A DNA stretch of 64,000 nucleotides, from the NCBI RefSeq assembly GCF_031954365.1, contig NZ_JAUSVZ010000018.1. The stretch is one strand, 5' to 3'. Under the pieces are notes generated by a model. That model was not told the DNA's origin and did not search any database. It was given only the letters and a program-made list of their open reading frames with translations. Position numbers and translations under genes: made by a program. Source of the DNA: Brevibacillus aydinogluensis (GTDB taxonomy: Bacteria > Bacillota > Bacilli > Brevibacillales > Brevibacillaceae). Positions 1 through 8,358 of this stretch are shown in pieces. How positions within the stretch are numbered: position 1 is the stretch's first letter; every line of letters starts with the position of its first letter.

Positions 1-43
1 TTAACTTGGCCGTTAATTACGAAGGGGATATATTCGCTATGGG

Positions 44-95
44 TGGGTCATTTTCTTTCCGGCGAACCTGGGTCAATTATATCCCGGCGGTGACA
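44..95. mobile_element. Probable terminal repeats of an IS21-type element (remnant)
   Basis: Two imperfect direct repeats of 25-bp period are visible: TGGGTCA, 8 nt, then CCGGCG, at 44-64 and again at 69-89, followed by GGTGACA ending at 95. Repeated TGGGTCA...CCGGCG blocks running into a TGACA tip are what I associate with the right end of IS21-family elements, just after istB. No transposase is in the window, so any would lie to the left. The family call is from memory of such ends and unconfirmed. Confidence 0.4.
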
Positions 96-130
96 CTATT
101 AGCTTATATGACCGATTTCATTTGTAACAG

Positions 131-165
131 GTTGTCGAGAATTTCTCGACAACCATGATTTTTGT
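131..165 (+). terminator. Stem-loop terminator-like structure
   Basis: GTTGTCGAGA at 131-140 pairs perfectly with TCTCGACAAC at 144-153 around a 3-nt loop, and a T-rich tract follows after about 6 nt. It could end transcription from whatever lies left of the window. The 10-mer TTCTCGACAA recurs at 291-300 inside the small minus-strand gene, probably by chance. Confidence 0.4.
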
Positions 166-186
166 TTTTTAGCGATAGTTTCAGGT

Positions 187-369
187 TTATTTTAATTTGA
201 ATGAAAGAATATAGATAATCATAAAAATAACGAAACTTACTATAGAAACTATTCTTCGTTTATTAAATTCCTTCTCATTTTTCTCGACAATCCATTTAAT
301 AGCTTCTAAGAAATTGTATATGGCAAGAACGAATAGGATCATCAGTATTCCTAAGTAATAAAATTCCAC
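187..369 (-). CDS. Small two-helix membrane protein, unknown
   Basis: This 60-residue protein is almost all membrane: one hydrophobic segment at about residues 4-21, a charged linker rich in K, E and R (29-39) and a second segment at about 41-57. The start is GTG at 369; AAGGGAGGT lies 7 nt upstream, and an overlapping ATG frame closes after a few codons. The DNA is far more AT-rich than the sugar operon to its right and adjoins the IS-end remnant, which suggests acquired DNA. I do not recognise a family. Confidence 0.55.
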   Translation of the reverse strand: MEFYYLGILMILFVLAIYNFLEAIKWIVEKNEKEFNKRRIVSIVSFVIFMIIYILSFKLK

Positions 370-429
370 ATTAATACCTCCCTTAGTGTTTTTTCTATCT
401 TCCTCATTATGTAAATTTCCACCTATATA

Positions 430-700
430 TTACAAATGATATAACAAAAAAGTAAACCTGCTCGCATGTGCAGTAGTTTCATCCATTCCAAACAAATGCT
501 TTTCCCCTTTGTCATAATATAGGTCAGCCTGCTTATCCCCTTTTGGATGTAGACGCATGCCTTCATCAAGTTTTTTAGGAAGTCCAAAACGACAACGTCT
601 TCGAGTGTTGCCCCTTTCCAACGGACATTTTTTTGCCGTTGTTGTAATATTGTTTAATAAACAGCGATTGACTTTAGAAATAAAATTACATAAAATAAAA
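430..700. other. AT-rich stretch without a convincing gene; possible gene remnant
   Basis: About 270 nt with no start-plus-RBS gene. On the minus strand an open frame reads a hydrophilic, protein-like stretch over about 430-600 (motifs such as LHPKGDKQADLYY and KHLFGMDE) but shows no good start and no recognised family. It may be the 3' remnant of a decayed gene on the IS side. The right part carries the murR promoter. Confidence 0.25.
651..696 (+). promoter_or_regulatory. SigA promoter of the murR operon with adjacent palindrome
   Basis: The -35 is TTGACT (668-673) and the -10 is TAAAAT (691-696), with a 17-nt spacer. Transcription should start near 703. The perfect palindrome TGTTTA-A-TAAACA (651-663) sits just upstream of the -35 and is a candidate operator, though it is AT-rich and could be chance. 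The predicted transcript start argues against the TTG at 709 and for the ATG at 730 as murR start. Confidence 0.6.
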
Positions 701-729
701 GGGAAGTTTTGGTAGGAAGTGGTGTCGGG

Positions 730-1581
730 ATGCTGAGCGGAGGTCTTGTCAGTCTGCAAGCAATGTTGGAAGAATTGAAGCCGTCCGAACGAAAAGTGGC
801 CGATTTTATTCTCGCCCATCCGCATGAGGTGGTAAAGCTGTCGGTCCAGAAGCTGGCGGAGTTGAGCGGCGTTTCGGAAGCGACGATCATTCGCCTGGCG
901 CGGACGCTGAACATGAAGGGATACCAGGAATTAAAGCTGAGAATCGCCGGGGATCTGAACAAGCAGTCGGAGTCGGACAGCTACCAGGAAATCATGATGG
1001 AGGGCAGCGTGGACTCGATCATGCAGGCGATCAGTTGGAACAACATCCAGTCGATCAAGGACACGCTTTCCGTCCTATCAGCCGAAGAGGTGGAGCGGGC
1101 GGCCGAAGCGCTGTCCCGGGCCCGCAAGATCGACGTGTACGGAGTAGGCGCTTCTGCCGTGATCGCGGAGGACATCAAGCAAAAGTTTTCCCGGATCAAC
1201 CTCTGGTGCGAAGCGTATTCCGACTTTCACGCCCAGCTCACGTCGGCCGTCAACCTGACGGAGCGGGACGTGGCAATCGGCATCTCCTACTCGGGACAGA
1301 CGGAAGACATCATTCAGTCGCTGACGGAGGCGAAACAGCAGGGGGCGACCATCATCACCCTGACCAAATTTGGGCCGTCTCCCGTCGCCGAGCTGGCCGA
1401 CATCCGACTGTTCACCAGTTCGGTCGAAAAGAGTATCCGCAGCGGCGCCATGGCCTCCCGGATCGCCCAGTTGAACGTGATCGACATTGTGTTTATCGCC
1501 ATGGTCTCCAGAAGGCATCAGGAAGTGATCCCGCTGCTGGAAAAAACGCGCCTGGCCGTGAGCCGGACCAAGCGGTCGTAG
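730..1581 (+). CDS. murR: MurR/RpiR-family transcriptional regulator
   Basis: A 283-residue sugar-phosphate-sensing regulator. An N-terminal RpiR helix-turn-helix covers about residues 1-75 (core SVQKLAELSGVSEATIIRLAR) and a SIS sugar-phosphate domain about 125-260 (starting near KIDVYGVGAS). I chose ATG 730, with AGGAAG about 11 nt upstream, because the promoter would place transcript start near 703; a TTG at 709 would leave no room for a ribosome site. It leads an operon ending in MurQ, so the likely ligand is MurNAc-6-phosphate, as for characterised MurR proteins. That ligand and the symbol are inferred from context; RpiR paralogues are many. Confidence 0.8.
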   Translation: MLSGGLVSLQAMLEELKPSERKVADFILAHPHEVVKLSVQKLAELSGVSEATIIRLARTLNMKGYQELKLRIAGDLNKQSESDSYQEIMMEGSVDSIMQAISWNNIQSIKDTLSVLSAEEVERAAEALSRARKIDVYGVGASAVIAEDIKQKFSRINLWCEAYSDFHAQLTSAVNLTERDVAIGISYSGQTEDIIQSLTEAKQQGATIITLTKFGPSPVAELADIRLFTSSVEKSIRSGAMASRIAQLNVIDIVFIAMVSRRHQEVIPLLEKTRLAVSRTKRS

Positions 1582-1595
1582 AGGAGGAAGCGAAG

Positions 1596-2639
1596 ATGGA
1601 AAGCGTCAAGCGGCTGCTGGAGGAATGGGTGGAGCAGGGGTTGATACCAGGGGCCGCCTTGCGTGTCGTCAACAGGCGCGGCCTCCTCTTCGCCTGTGAC
1701 GTGGGCCGGACCAGTCTGCCGGACGGACAGCCGGTGACGCCGGATACGCTGTTCGACCTCGCTTCGCTGACGAAAGTGACAGCCACCTTGCCTGCCGTTC
1801 TGCTGCTGCTGCAGGAGAGGCGGCTCGCCCTGGACGATCCCGTAGGCTGCTTCTTTCCCGACTGTCCGGCCGACAAGCGGGATATCACCATCGAGCAGCT
1901 CCTGACGCATACGGCGGGATTGGCTGCCGACACGGAAAAATGGCGCAGGGACGCTCACATTCCGCTGCCGGAGACGTTGTACGCGCTGCCGCTGCTGCAT
2001 CCGCCCGGCGAACGCGTGGTGTACAGCGACCTGGGGATGATCTGGCTGGGGCTGCTCGTGGAGAAGCTGACCGGAGAGCCGCTGGACCGTTATGTCAAGC
2101 GGCGCCTGTTTGATCCGCTGGGCATGCGGCACACCTGCTTCCGTCCGGATCGGAAAATTTTTCGCAATATTGCGTCTACAGAGTGGTGCCGCTTGACCAA
2201 CGGCTTCCTCACCGGTGAGGTGCACGACGAAAAAGCGTACGCGATGGGAGGAGTAGCCGGTCATGCCGGCTTGTTTGCCACCGCCGACGACCTGTGCCGC
2301 TATGCCATGTTGTGGCTGGGCAGCGATCCGGCGCCGATCACCCCCAAATGGAGGGAGCAGGCCGTACGCTGCCGCACGGAGGGCAAGGGAGGAGCGAGGG
2401 GCCTGGGCTGGGAGGTGAACTGCGCCGGTGAGGGGCTGAGCTGCGGCTGTGGATTCAGCCGGAACAGCTTCGGCCACACCGGCTTTACCGGGACCAGCAT
2501 GTGGATCGATCCGGAGCGCGGATGGGCCGTCATTTTCCTCACCAATGCCGTCCATCTTGGCCGCGATCACGCGCTCAGGCGCTTGCGGCCGATCCTGCAC
2601 GATGCCGTCACGGCCCGGCTCATGCCGGACCTGACATAA
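1596..2639 (+). CDS. AmiE-like serine hydrolase (class C beta-lactamase fold)
   Basis: A 347-residue serine hydrolase of the penicillin-binding/beta-lactamase class C family. The catalytic tetrad S57-L-T-K60 (SxxK), the Y143-S-D triad (YxN-like) and a late HTGFTGT (KTG-like) motif are visible. Start ATG 1596 follows GAGGAGG by 7 nt; murR ends 15 nt upstream. In Bacillus subtilis the MurNAc cluster encodes AmiE (YbbE), an amidase that strips peptides from MurNAc, and this gene holds the equivalent place. Unlike AmiE it has no signal peptide, so it should act in the cytoplasm on imported muropeptides, or be a different hydrolase. The substrate is inferred from context only. Confidence 0.75.
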   Translation: MESVKRLLEEWVEQGLIPGAALRVVNRRGLLFACDVGRTSLPDGQPVTPDTLFDLASLTKVTATLPAVLLLLQERRLALDDPVGCFFPDCPADKRDITIEQLLTHTAGLAADTEKWRRDAHIPLPETLYALPLLHPPGERVVYSDLGMIWLGLLVEKLTGEPLDRYVKRRLFDPLGMRHTCFRPDRKIFRNIASTEWCRLTNGFLTGEVHDEKAYAMGGVAGHAGLFATADDLCRYAMLWLGSDPAPITPKWREQAVRCRTEGKGGARGLGWEVNCAGEGLSCGCGFSRNSFGHTGFTGTSMWIDPERGWAVIFLTNAVHLGRDHALRRLRPILHDAVTARLMPDLT

Positions 2640-2675
2640 ATTGCAGTCAAGTGTACAAAAGGGGGAAGTTGGAGC

Positions 2676-3968
2676 ATGAAGAGGTTCTGTTTGCACACAG
2701 CCGCTTCGGTTGTGCTGGCCGCCACGATGGCCCTGGCCGGATGCAGCGGCGGAGCAGAGACGACCAAACCGTCGGGCGAGCAGGGAGGGCAGGGCGGCTC
2801 CGCGCAGGTGACGCTCACCATGAACAGTTGGCGCGTTGAGGACACGGAGGGGTACAAGAAGATCATCCAGGCATTTGAAGCAGAGAACCCCGGCATCAAG
2901 ATCGACTTCAAGCCGCTCAAGGCCACGGAGTACGACACGATCCTGAACACGGCCCTGCAGAGTGACAGCGGCCCCGACATCCTGCAGCTTCGGCCCTACG
3001 CGCCCGGCATCTCGCTGGCGGAAGCGGGCCATTTGGAGCCGCTTGACAATCTGCCCGGCATACGCGAGTTTCCCCAGGACGTCCTGGCCGCTGCCACAGG
3101 CAAAGACGGCAAGATATACGGCGTCCCGCTCTCGCTCAACTCGACGCAGATTTACTACAACAAAAAAATCTTCGACCAGTACGGGTTAAAGGAGCCGAAA
3201 AGCTGGGACGAACTGATCGCCACAGCCAAAACACTGAAGGAAAACGGCGTGGTGCCATTCGCGTTTGGCGCCAAGGAAGGATGGCTGCTCTCACTCAGCC
3301 ACGGCGTGATCGCACCGGGAACCTACAACGGCAACGCGTTTGTTGACAAGCTGCTGAAAGGGGAGAGCACCTTTACCAGCCCTGAGTTTGTCAAATCGCT
3401 GCAGCGGATGCAGGAGCTGGTCCCTTATTTCCCGGAAAATTTCGTCGGCCTGGAACTGAATGACATCCGCACGATGTTTTTCACCGAAAAGGCGGCCATG
3501 TTCATCAATGGCAGCTTTGAGCTGGAAGGGCTGAAAAAGATGAACCCGGATCTGCCGATCGATTTCTTCCCGATGCCGACGGATGACGGCAGCAACGTTT
3601 TGACCACCTGGGTGGACGGCTCGTACGCAGTCAACGCCAAGTCCAAACACAAACAGGAGGCGCTGAAGTTTTTGGAGTTTATGACGACGAAAAAATTCGG
3701 CGAGCTGTTTGCGAGCGAGTTCAAACGGATCAGCGCCGTGCCCGGAGTGAGCACCGACGACCCGCTGGTGAACAAGATGGCGGAGATGTCGCAGAGCATC
3801 GCCACGCCGTATCTGATGGTGGTCCATTTTGCGGAAGGGAATCCGTCGACGAAAAAGACGCTGGAGAACGCCCTGCAGGGCATGTACCTCGGCAAATTGA
3901 CGCCGGAGCAGGTGGCGCAAGAGGTGCAGAATTCAGCGGAAAAATGGTTCCCCGCTTTCAAGAAGTAG
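2676..3968 (+). CDS. ABC sugar transporter, substrate-binding lipoprotein
   Basis: A 430-residue extracellular solute-binding protein (family 1) with an N-terminal lipoprotein signal, lipobox L20-A-G-C23. The mature part has the usual layout, with a nucleic-acid-like early motif TLTMNSWR, the internal WDELIATAKTLKENG segment and the WVDGSYAVNAKSKHKQEALKFLEFM hinge region typical of oligosaccharide binders. It precedes two permeases with short gaps. No ATPase is in the operon, so a shared MsmX/UgpC-type ATPase elsewhere must drive import. Context points to MurNAc or GlcNAc-MurNAc as ligand; this is inference. Confidence 0.88.
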   Translation: MKRFCLHTAASVVLAATMALAGCSGGAETTKPSGEQGGQGGSAQVTLTMNSWRVEDTEGYKKIIQAFEAENPGIKIDFKPLKATEYDTILNTALQSDSGPDILQLRPYAPGISLAEAGHLEPLDNLPGIREFPQDVLAAATGKDGKIYGVPLSLNSTQIYYNKKIFDQYGLKEPKSWDELIATAKTLKENGVVPFAFGAKEGWLLSLSHGVIAPGTYNGNAFVDKLLKGESTFTSPEFVKSLQRMQELVPYFPENFVGLELNDIRTMFFTEKAAMFINGSFELEGLKKMNPDLPIDFFPMPTDDGSNVLTTWVDGSYAVNAKSKHKQEALKFLEFMTTKKFGELFASEFKRISAVPGVSTDDPLVNKMAEMSQSIATPYLMVVHFAEGNPSTKKTLENALQGMYLGKLTPEQVAQEVQNSAEKWFPAFKK

Positions 3969-4044
3969 ACATTTGTGGAAAATGGCGGCGGGGTGAGAGC
4001 GTGCTTGTTTCCGCTCCGCTGCCCTCATCAGGGGGTGGGTGAAC

Positions 4045-4986
4045 ATGAGCATAGCAAAGACACGGGCTGCCCGTTCAAAGGGAAAAGCGCGGTGGCTCGT
4101 CCACCTGTTTCCCCTTCCGGCTCTCGTGATTTACACATTGTTTGTCGTCTACCCGATCGTGTCTGCCTTCACCTACAGCTTGTACGAGTGGGAGGGCATC
4201 TCCAGAGGCGCCTACGTCGGCCTGAAAAACTTCATCACGCTGTTTCGGGTGGAGCCGTTTCAGGAAATGTTCTGGAACGCGTTTGGCCACAACGTCATCT
4301 ACTTCGTGGTCGAGATGATTGTGCAAAACGGCATCGCCTTTGTGCTCGCCTTTCTCATCTACCGCAAGCTCAGGGGAGCCGGTTTCCTCAAGGTGGCCTA
4401 TTTCCTCCCTCGACTCTTGTCCGTCATCGTGGTCGGCTTTTTGTGGAAGCTGATCCTCAATCCCAACTACGGGGCGCTCAATACCTTGTTGCACAAGCTG
4501 GGCCTTTCGGAGTGGGCCAGGCCCTGGCTGGGAGACCCGGATACCGCCTTGTTGGCAATCATTCTCGTCAACTGCTGGTTTGGCATCGGGTTTGCGGTGC
4601 TGATCTTCCTCGCCGGGCTGCAGTCCATTCCCGAGGAGCTGATCGAGGCGGCCCGCTTGGACGGGGCGAGCGGCCTTCGCATGCTGGTGAAGATCATTCT
4701 TCCGCTCTGCATGCCTTCGATCACGATCATGACGATCTTTACCTTCATCCAGGCGTTCGAAGCGTTTGAACTGGTGTACGCCATGCAGGGGTCGATGGGC
4801 GAACCGTATTATTCCACCGACACGCTGGCCGTCTACTTTTACCGGTTGGCGTTCAGCGGGGCGGGAGGCGCCGGAGACATCTCCATTGGTCTGGGCTCGG
4901 CGCTAGCCATCGTCATCTTTTTCATCGTCGCATCCGTCTCAGCCCTCTCTCTCTACCTGATGCGGAAACGGGAAGTGCAGCACTGA
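4045..4986 (+). CDS. ABC sugar transporter permease (MalF-like)
   Basis: About 313 residues with six predicted membrane helices and the conserved cytoplasmic EAA loop (EEAARLDGASGLRMLVKIILP near residue 215), which docks the ATPase. GTG 4039 and ATG 4045 are both in frame; GGGGGTGG at 4031-4038 gives better spacing to ATG 4045. Partner of the downstream permease. Confidence 0.88.
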   Translation: MSIAKTRAARSKGKARWLVHLFPLPALVIYTLFVVYPIVSAFTYSLYEWEGISRGAYVGLKNFITLFRVEPFQEMFWNAFGHNVIYFVVEMIVQNGIAFVLAFLIYRKLRGAGFLKVAYFLPRLLSVIVVGFLWKLILNPNYGALNTLLHKLGLSEWARPWLGDPDTALLAIILVNCWFGIGFAVLIFLAGLQSIPEELIEAARLDGASGLRMLVKIILPLCMPSITIMTIFTFIQAFEAFELVYAMQGSMGEPYYSTDTLAVYFYRLAFSGAGGAGDISIGLGSALAIVIFFIVASVSALSLYLMRKREVQH

Positions 4987-5011
4987 CGGAGCGGAAAGGA
5001 GGAGCAGTCTT

Positions 5012-5836
5012 GTGAAAACTGGCGTGGGCGTCCGGTCGCTGCAGTATGTGTTCGCCTATCTGTTTGCGCTGGTGGCGACGTACCCGATTGTGCTGATGAT
5101 CGTCTCGTCGTTTAAAACCAATGTGGAGATTTTTTCTGATCCGCTCTCGCTGCCCCGCTCGTTCAGCCTGGAGACGTACCGCAAGCTGTGGGAGGCAGTG
5201 CCGTTTGGCCACTTTTTTTGGAACAGCATCGTTGTCAGCGTCGCCTCGGTCGTGCTGATCGCCCTCGTTTCGGCAATGGCCGCCTATTATCTGGCCCGGT
5301 TCTCGTTCCGCTGGACAGGGGTGCTGTACTTCTTCTTTCTGATCGGCTTGATGATCCCGATCAAGCTGGGGATTGTGCCGCTGTTCATGCTGATGAAAAA
5401 GCTGGGGCTGTTAAACTCCCTCTGGTCGCTGATTGTGATATACACGGCGAGCGGCATCCCGATCTCCGTGTTCATCCTCACCGGCTTTTTCCGCACGCTG
5501 CCGGTGGAACTGGAGGAGGCCGCCCGAATCGACGGCTGCAGCCACTTTCAAATCCTGTGGCGGGTGCTGCTGCCGCTGATTCGGCCCGCGCTCGGGACCG
5601 TGGTGATCATCAATTTTATCAGCGCCTGGAACGATTTCTTTTTTCCGCTGATCTTCATCCAGGAAGAGACGCTGAAGACGATCCCGGTGGGGATGATGGT
5701 GCTGTTCGGCGAGTACGAGACGGACTGGAGCCTGCTGTTTGCCGGCCTGACGCTCTCCGCCCTGCCGATGATCGTCGTGTTTCTCCTGGCGTCCAGGCAG
5801 TTCATGGAGGGGTTGACAGCCGGTGCGGTCAAGTGA
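5012..5836 (+). CDS. ABC sugar transporter permease (MalG-like)
   Basis: A 274-residue MalG-type inner-membrane subunit with six helices and the EAA motif (LEEAARIDGCSHFQILWRVLLP near residues 168-188). Starts at GTG with GGAGGAG 7-8 nt upstream. Its 3' end overlaps the kinase gene by 14 nt, suggesting translational coupling of import and phosphorylation. Confidence 0.88.
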   Translation: MKTGVGVRSLQYVFAYLFALVATYPIVLMIVSSFKTNVEIFSDPLSLPRSFSLETYRKLWEAVPFGHFFWNSIVVSVASVVLIALVSAMAAYYLARFSFRWTGVLYFFFLIGLMIPIKLGIVPLFMLMKKLGLLNSLWSLIVIYTASGIPISVFILTGFFRTLPVELEEAARIDGCSHFQILWRVLLPLIRPALGTVVIINFISAWNDFFFPLIFIQEETLKTIPVGMMVLFGEYETDWSLLFAGLTLSALPMIVVFLLASRQFMEGLTAGAVK

Positions 5837-6812
5837 ACAGCGGCGCTGGTTTGTCGGCATCGACGGCGGCGGGAGCAAGACTACGGCGGCTGTCTGCGGT
5901 GCGGACGGGCAGATCGTCGCCCTGGCGATGGGAGAGGGAAGCAATCCGCTGTCGCGCCCCTGGCCGGAGGTGGAGGAGACCCTGCGCGCGTTGCTGCGCG
6001 ACTGTTTCCAACAGGCGGGTGCGGCGGCACACGAGGTGGAAGGGCTGTTTTTCGGATTGGCCGGTGCCGACCGGCCGCAGGTGCAGACGCAGATTGCCAA
6101 CGCGTTTCGAGCGGAGTGGGGAGAGCGGCTGCAGATCGACAACGATGCCGTGGCCGCACTCTACTCCGGCACCTGGGGCGAACCGGGCATCGTGCTGATT
6201 GCCGGCACCGGTTCCATCGCCTACGCGCTGACGGCGGATGGGAGCCGGCATCGCGTCGGAGGCTGGGGATATCTGGTCGGCGACGAGGGCAGCGGCTATG
6301 ACCTGGGCCGGCAGGCGGTGGCGGCTGTGCTCCGGGCGTTTGACGGCCGCGGCGACCCGACGGCGCTGACCGGGATGCTGGTGTCGCACTACGGGGTGGA
6401 GGCGCCCGACCAACTGATCGCTCGATTGTACGGATCGCCCAATCCGCGCAGGGAATTGGCCGGGGCGGCCATCCTGGTGGACCGGGCGGCTGCCGCAGGA
6501 GACGAGGTGGCCGGACGGCTGGTGCGGCAGGCAGCCGCTTCGCTCGTGGAGCTGGCGGAGGCGTGTCGGGCCAAGGCTGGAGAGCGGCTGCCCGTAGTGC
6601 TGGCGGGCGGGTTGTTGGCATCTGATACGATGCTGCGCCGCGCCGTGCTGCAGATGGCCCGGTTTGAGGCGGTCCTGCCGGATGCGCCGCCGGTGGCCGG
6701 TTGTCTGGCCGAGGCGCTGAGGCGGGCAGGCCTGTCAGTCAATGCAGCAGTCAGGAAAAATCTGTGCCGATACCATCCAGAGGGGGAAGCCAATGGGGGA
6801 GAACTTGTTTGA
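5823..6812 (+). CDS. murK: BadF/BadG-family amino-sugar kinase, MurK-like
   Basis: A 329-residue ASKHA-fold kinase: the phosphate-1 loop GIDGGGSKT is near residue 12 and the second ATP motif IAGTGSIAYAL near residue 129, with a GGWGYLVGDEGSG segment. BadF-type GlcNAc/MurNAc kinases, including clostridial MurK, share this layout. Here the gene overlaps the permease (14 nt) and MurQ (20 nt), as expected if it phosphorylates imported MurNAc to the 6-phosphate that MurQ cleaves. Start GTG 5823 lies inside the permease gene. Specificity for MurNAc over GlcNAc is inferred from position. Confidence 0.75.
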   Translation: MRSSEQRRWFVGIDGGGSKTTAAVCGADGQIVALAMGEGSNPLSRPWPEVEETLRALLRDCFQQAGAAAHEVEGLFFGLAGADRPQVQTQIANAFRAEWGERLQIDNDAVAALYSGTWGEPGIVLIAGTGSIAYALTADGSRHRVGGWGYLVGDEGSGYDLGRQAVAAVLRAFDGRGDPTALTGMLVSHYGVEAPDQLIARLYGSPNPRRELAGAAILVDRAAAAGDEVAGRLVRQAAASLVELAEACRAKAGERLPVVLAGGLLASDTMLRRAVLQMARFEAVLPDAPPVAGCLAEALRRAGLSVNAAVRKNLCRYHPEGEANGGELV

Positions 6813-7701
6813 GCTCACAACGGAGATGCGCAACCAGGCGAGCGAGTCGCTGGATCAGATGTCCAGCCTGGAAATCGTGACGCTGATGAACGAAGAGGAC
6901 AAAAAGGTGGCGCACGCCGTACAGTGTGTTCTGCCCGAGGTGGCACGGGCTGTGGACATGATCGCCGCCGCCCTGGAAGCAGGAGGGCGCCTCTTTTACT
7001 TCGGCGCCGGCACAAGCGGCCGGCTGGGGGTGCTGGATGCTGCGGAGTGTCCGCCCACCTTTGGCACTGATCCGCAAATGGTGCAGGGAATCATCGCCGG
7101 CGGGGAAGCAGCGTTGAAGGAAGCGATCGAAGGGGCGGAAGACTCGCCGGAGTTGGGAAAAGAAGACGTCCGCCGGTGCGGCGTCCGCGCCGGTGACGTA
7201 GTGGTGGGCATAGCCGCCAGCGGCCGAACGCCGTACGTGATCGGCGCGCTGGAAGAAGCCAAGGCGCGGGGGGCGGCCACCGTCTCCCTCTCCTGCAATC
7301 CCGATCCCGACATCAGCCAGGGCGTGGACGTCTCGATCAACATCGTCGTCGGCCCGGAAGTGGTGACCGGATCGACGCGGCTGAAGGCGGGGAGCGCCAC
7401 CAAGATGGTGCTGAACATGCTGACGACGGCCAGCATGGTCCACCTGGGCAAAGTGTACGGCAACCTGATGGTCAACGTACAGGCGACCAACCACAAACTG
7501 CGGGAGCGGGCCAAGCACATTGTCATGCAGGCAGCCGGCGTCAGCTACGCCGAAGCGGAGCAGTTGATCGCCGAAGCCGGCGGAGACGCCCGCGTGGCGA
7601 TCGTGATGAAGCTCGCCGGCCTGTCGGCGGCGGAAGCGGCGGAGCGGCTGCGCCAGGCAGGCGGCAAGGTGCGGAACGCCATTGATCAAGCGAAGAAATA
7701 G
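6793..7701 (+). CDS. murQ: N-acetylmuramic acid 6-phosphate etherase
   Basis: A 302-residue SIS-domain lyase that splits the D-lactyl ether of MurNAc-6-P to give GlcNAc-6-P and D-lactate. The diagnostic segment FGAGTSGRLGVLDAAECPPT (68-88) contains E85, matching the catalytic Glu of the Escherichia coli enzyme; a C-terminal UBA-like helical region follows. Start ATG 6793 with GGGGGA 5-6 nt upstream is preferred over the in-frame ATG at 6742, which has no ribosome site. Last gene of the operon, followed by a terminator hairpin. Confidence 0.95.
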   Translation: MGENLFELTTEMRNQASESLDQMSSLEIVTLMNEEDKKVAHAVQCVLPEVARAVDMIAAALEAGGRLFYFGAGTSGRLGVLDAAECPPTFGTDPQMVQGIIAGGEAALKEAIEGAEDSPELGKEDVRRCGVRAGDVVVGIAASGRTPYVIGALEEAKARGAATVSLSCNPDPDISQGVDVSINIVVGPEVVTGSTRLKAGSATKMVLNMLTTASMVHLGKVYGNLMVNVQATNHKLRERAKHIVMQAAGVSYAEAEQLIAEAGGDARVAIVMKLAGLSAAEAAERLRQAGGKVRNAIDQAKK

Positions 7702-7715
7702 ACACACGAGACAGC

Positions 7716-7762
7716 GGCGCAGGCCGGTCCGGTGACACGGATCGCCTGCGCCTTGCTTTGTT
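7716..7762 (+). terminator. Terminator after murQ
   Basis: GGCGCAGGC (7716-7724) pairs with GCCTGCGCC (7744-7752), followed by TTGCTTTGTTG. It closes the amino-sugar operon 15 nt after murQ. Confidence 0.65.
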
Positions 7763-7967
7763 GTGCGGGAGGCGTCGGTATATGTATCTGACCCATCGAC
7801 CAGAGGATGGAAACAACAGATGGAATAGGGTAAAATTGGTTGTACATAACAATAAAATTCGGCACAGGCTATTGCCTTGAAGGGGTAGCCGTTTTCTCGT
7901 CCGTCAAACAAGGGAGCGGATCGGACGAAGGGTTCTATTCCAACAATGAGCAGGGAGGATGAATCGG

Positions 7968-8294
7968 ATGGCGGACTGGACGGACAGGCGGACCGTGTTG
8001 ACGGCAGGCTTTGCCCAAATACCCAAGGGGACGACCTTGTACGAATTGTCCACGATGGTGGGATGTGTGCTGATCATCGACGTGGAAGACGATGTCATCT
8101 GCGATGCCAGCTTTACGTTTGTCATGGAGAAAACGAGCGACTTTCTCGCCTCGCTGTTGAGAGGAAAATCAGTCGCGAACGGGATGGCGGAGATTGTGCA
8201 GGAGGTGCAGGAACGTTTCCTGGCGCCTGGTCAGGGAGCGGTGCTGCAGGCGATTCGCGCCGCAGTCGACCGTTATCACGAGAGAAAGCGATAG
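7968..8294 (+). CDS. DUF3870 domain protein
   Basis: 108 residues. The body reads as DUF3870: FAQIPKGTTLYELSTMVGC near the start, a central acidic DVEDDVICDASFTFV strand and a helical C-terminus. ATG 7959 abuts the GGGAGG sequence, so ATG 7968, 9 nt downstream, is chosen. Function of the family is unknown. It is 64 nt upstream of a diguanylate cyclase on the same strand, with no clear terminator between. Confidence 0.75.
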   Translation: MADWTDRRTVLTAGFAQIPKGTTLYELSTMVGCVLIIDVEDDVICDASFTFVMEKTSDFLASLLRGKSVANGMAEIVQEVQERFLAPGQGAVLQAIRAAVDRYHERKR

Positions 8295-8358
8295 GGAAAG
8301 CGCAGTCGGCGGCGAAGCGCCAACAGGATCAACGCTCGAAGGTGCTGGAGGGTTGTAC

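Noticed and set aside
1035..1595. 5' part of a 534-codon frame overlapping murR
   Set aside because: Only the part from ATG 1596 encodes the hydrolase; the upstream part is the +1 shadow of murR with no ribosome site.
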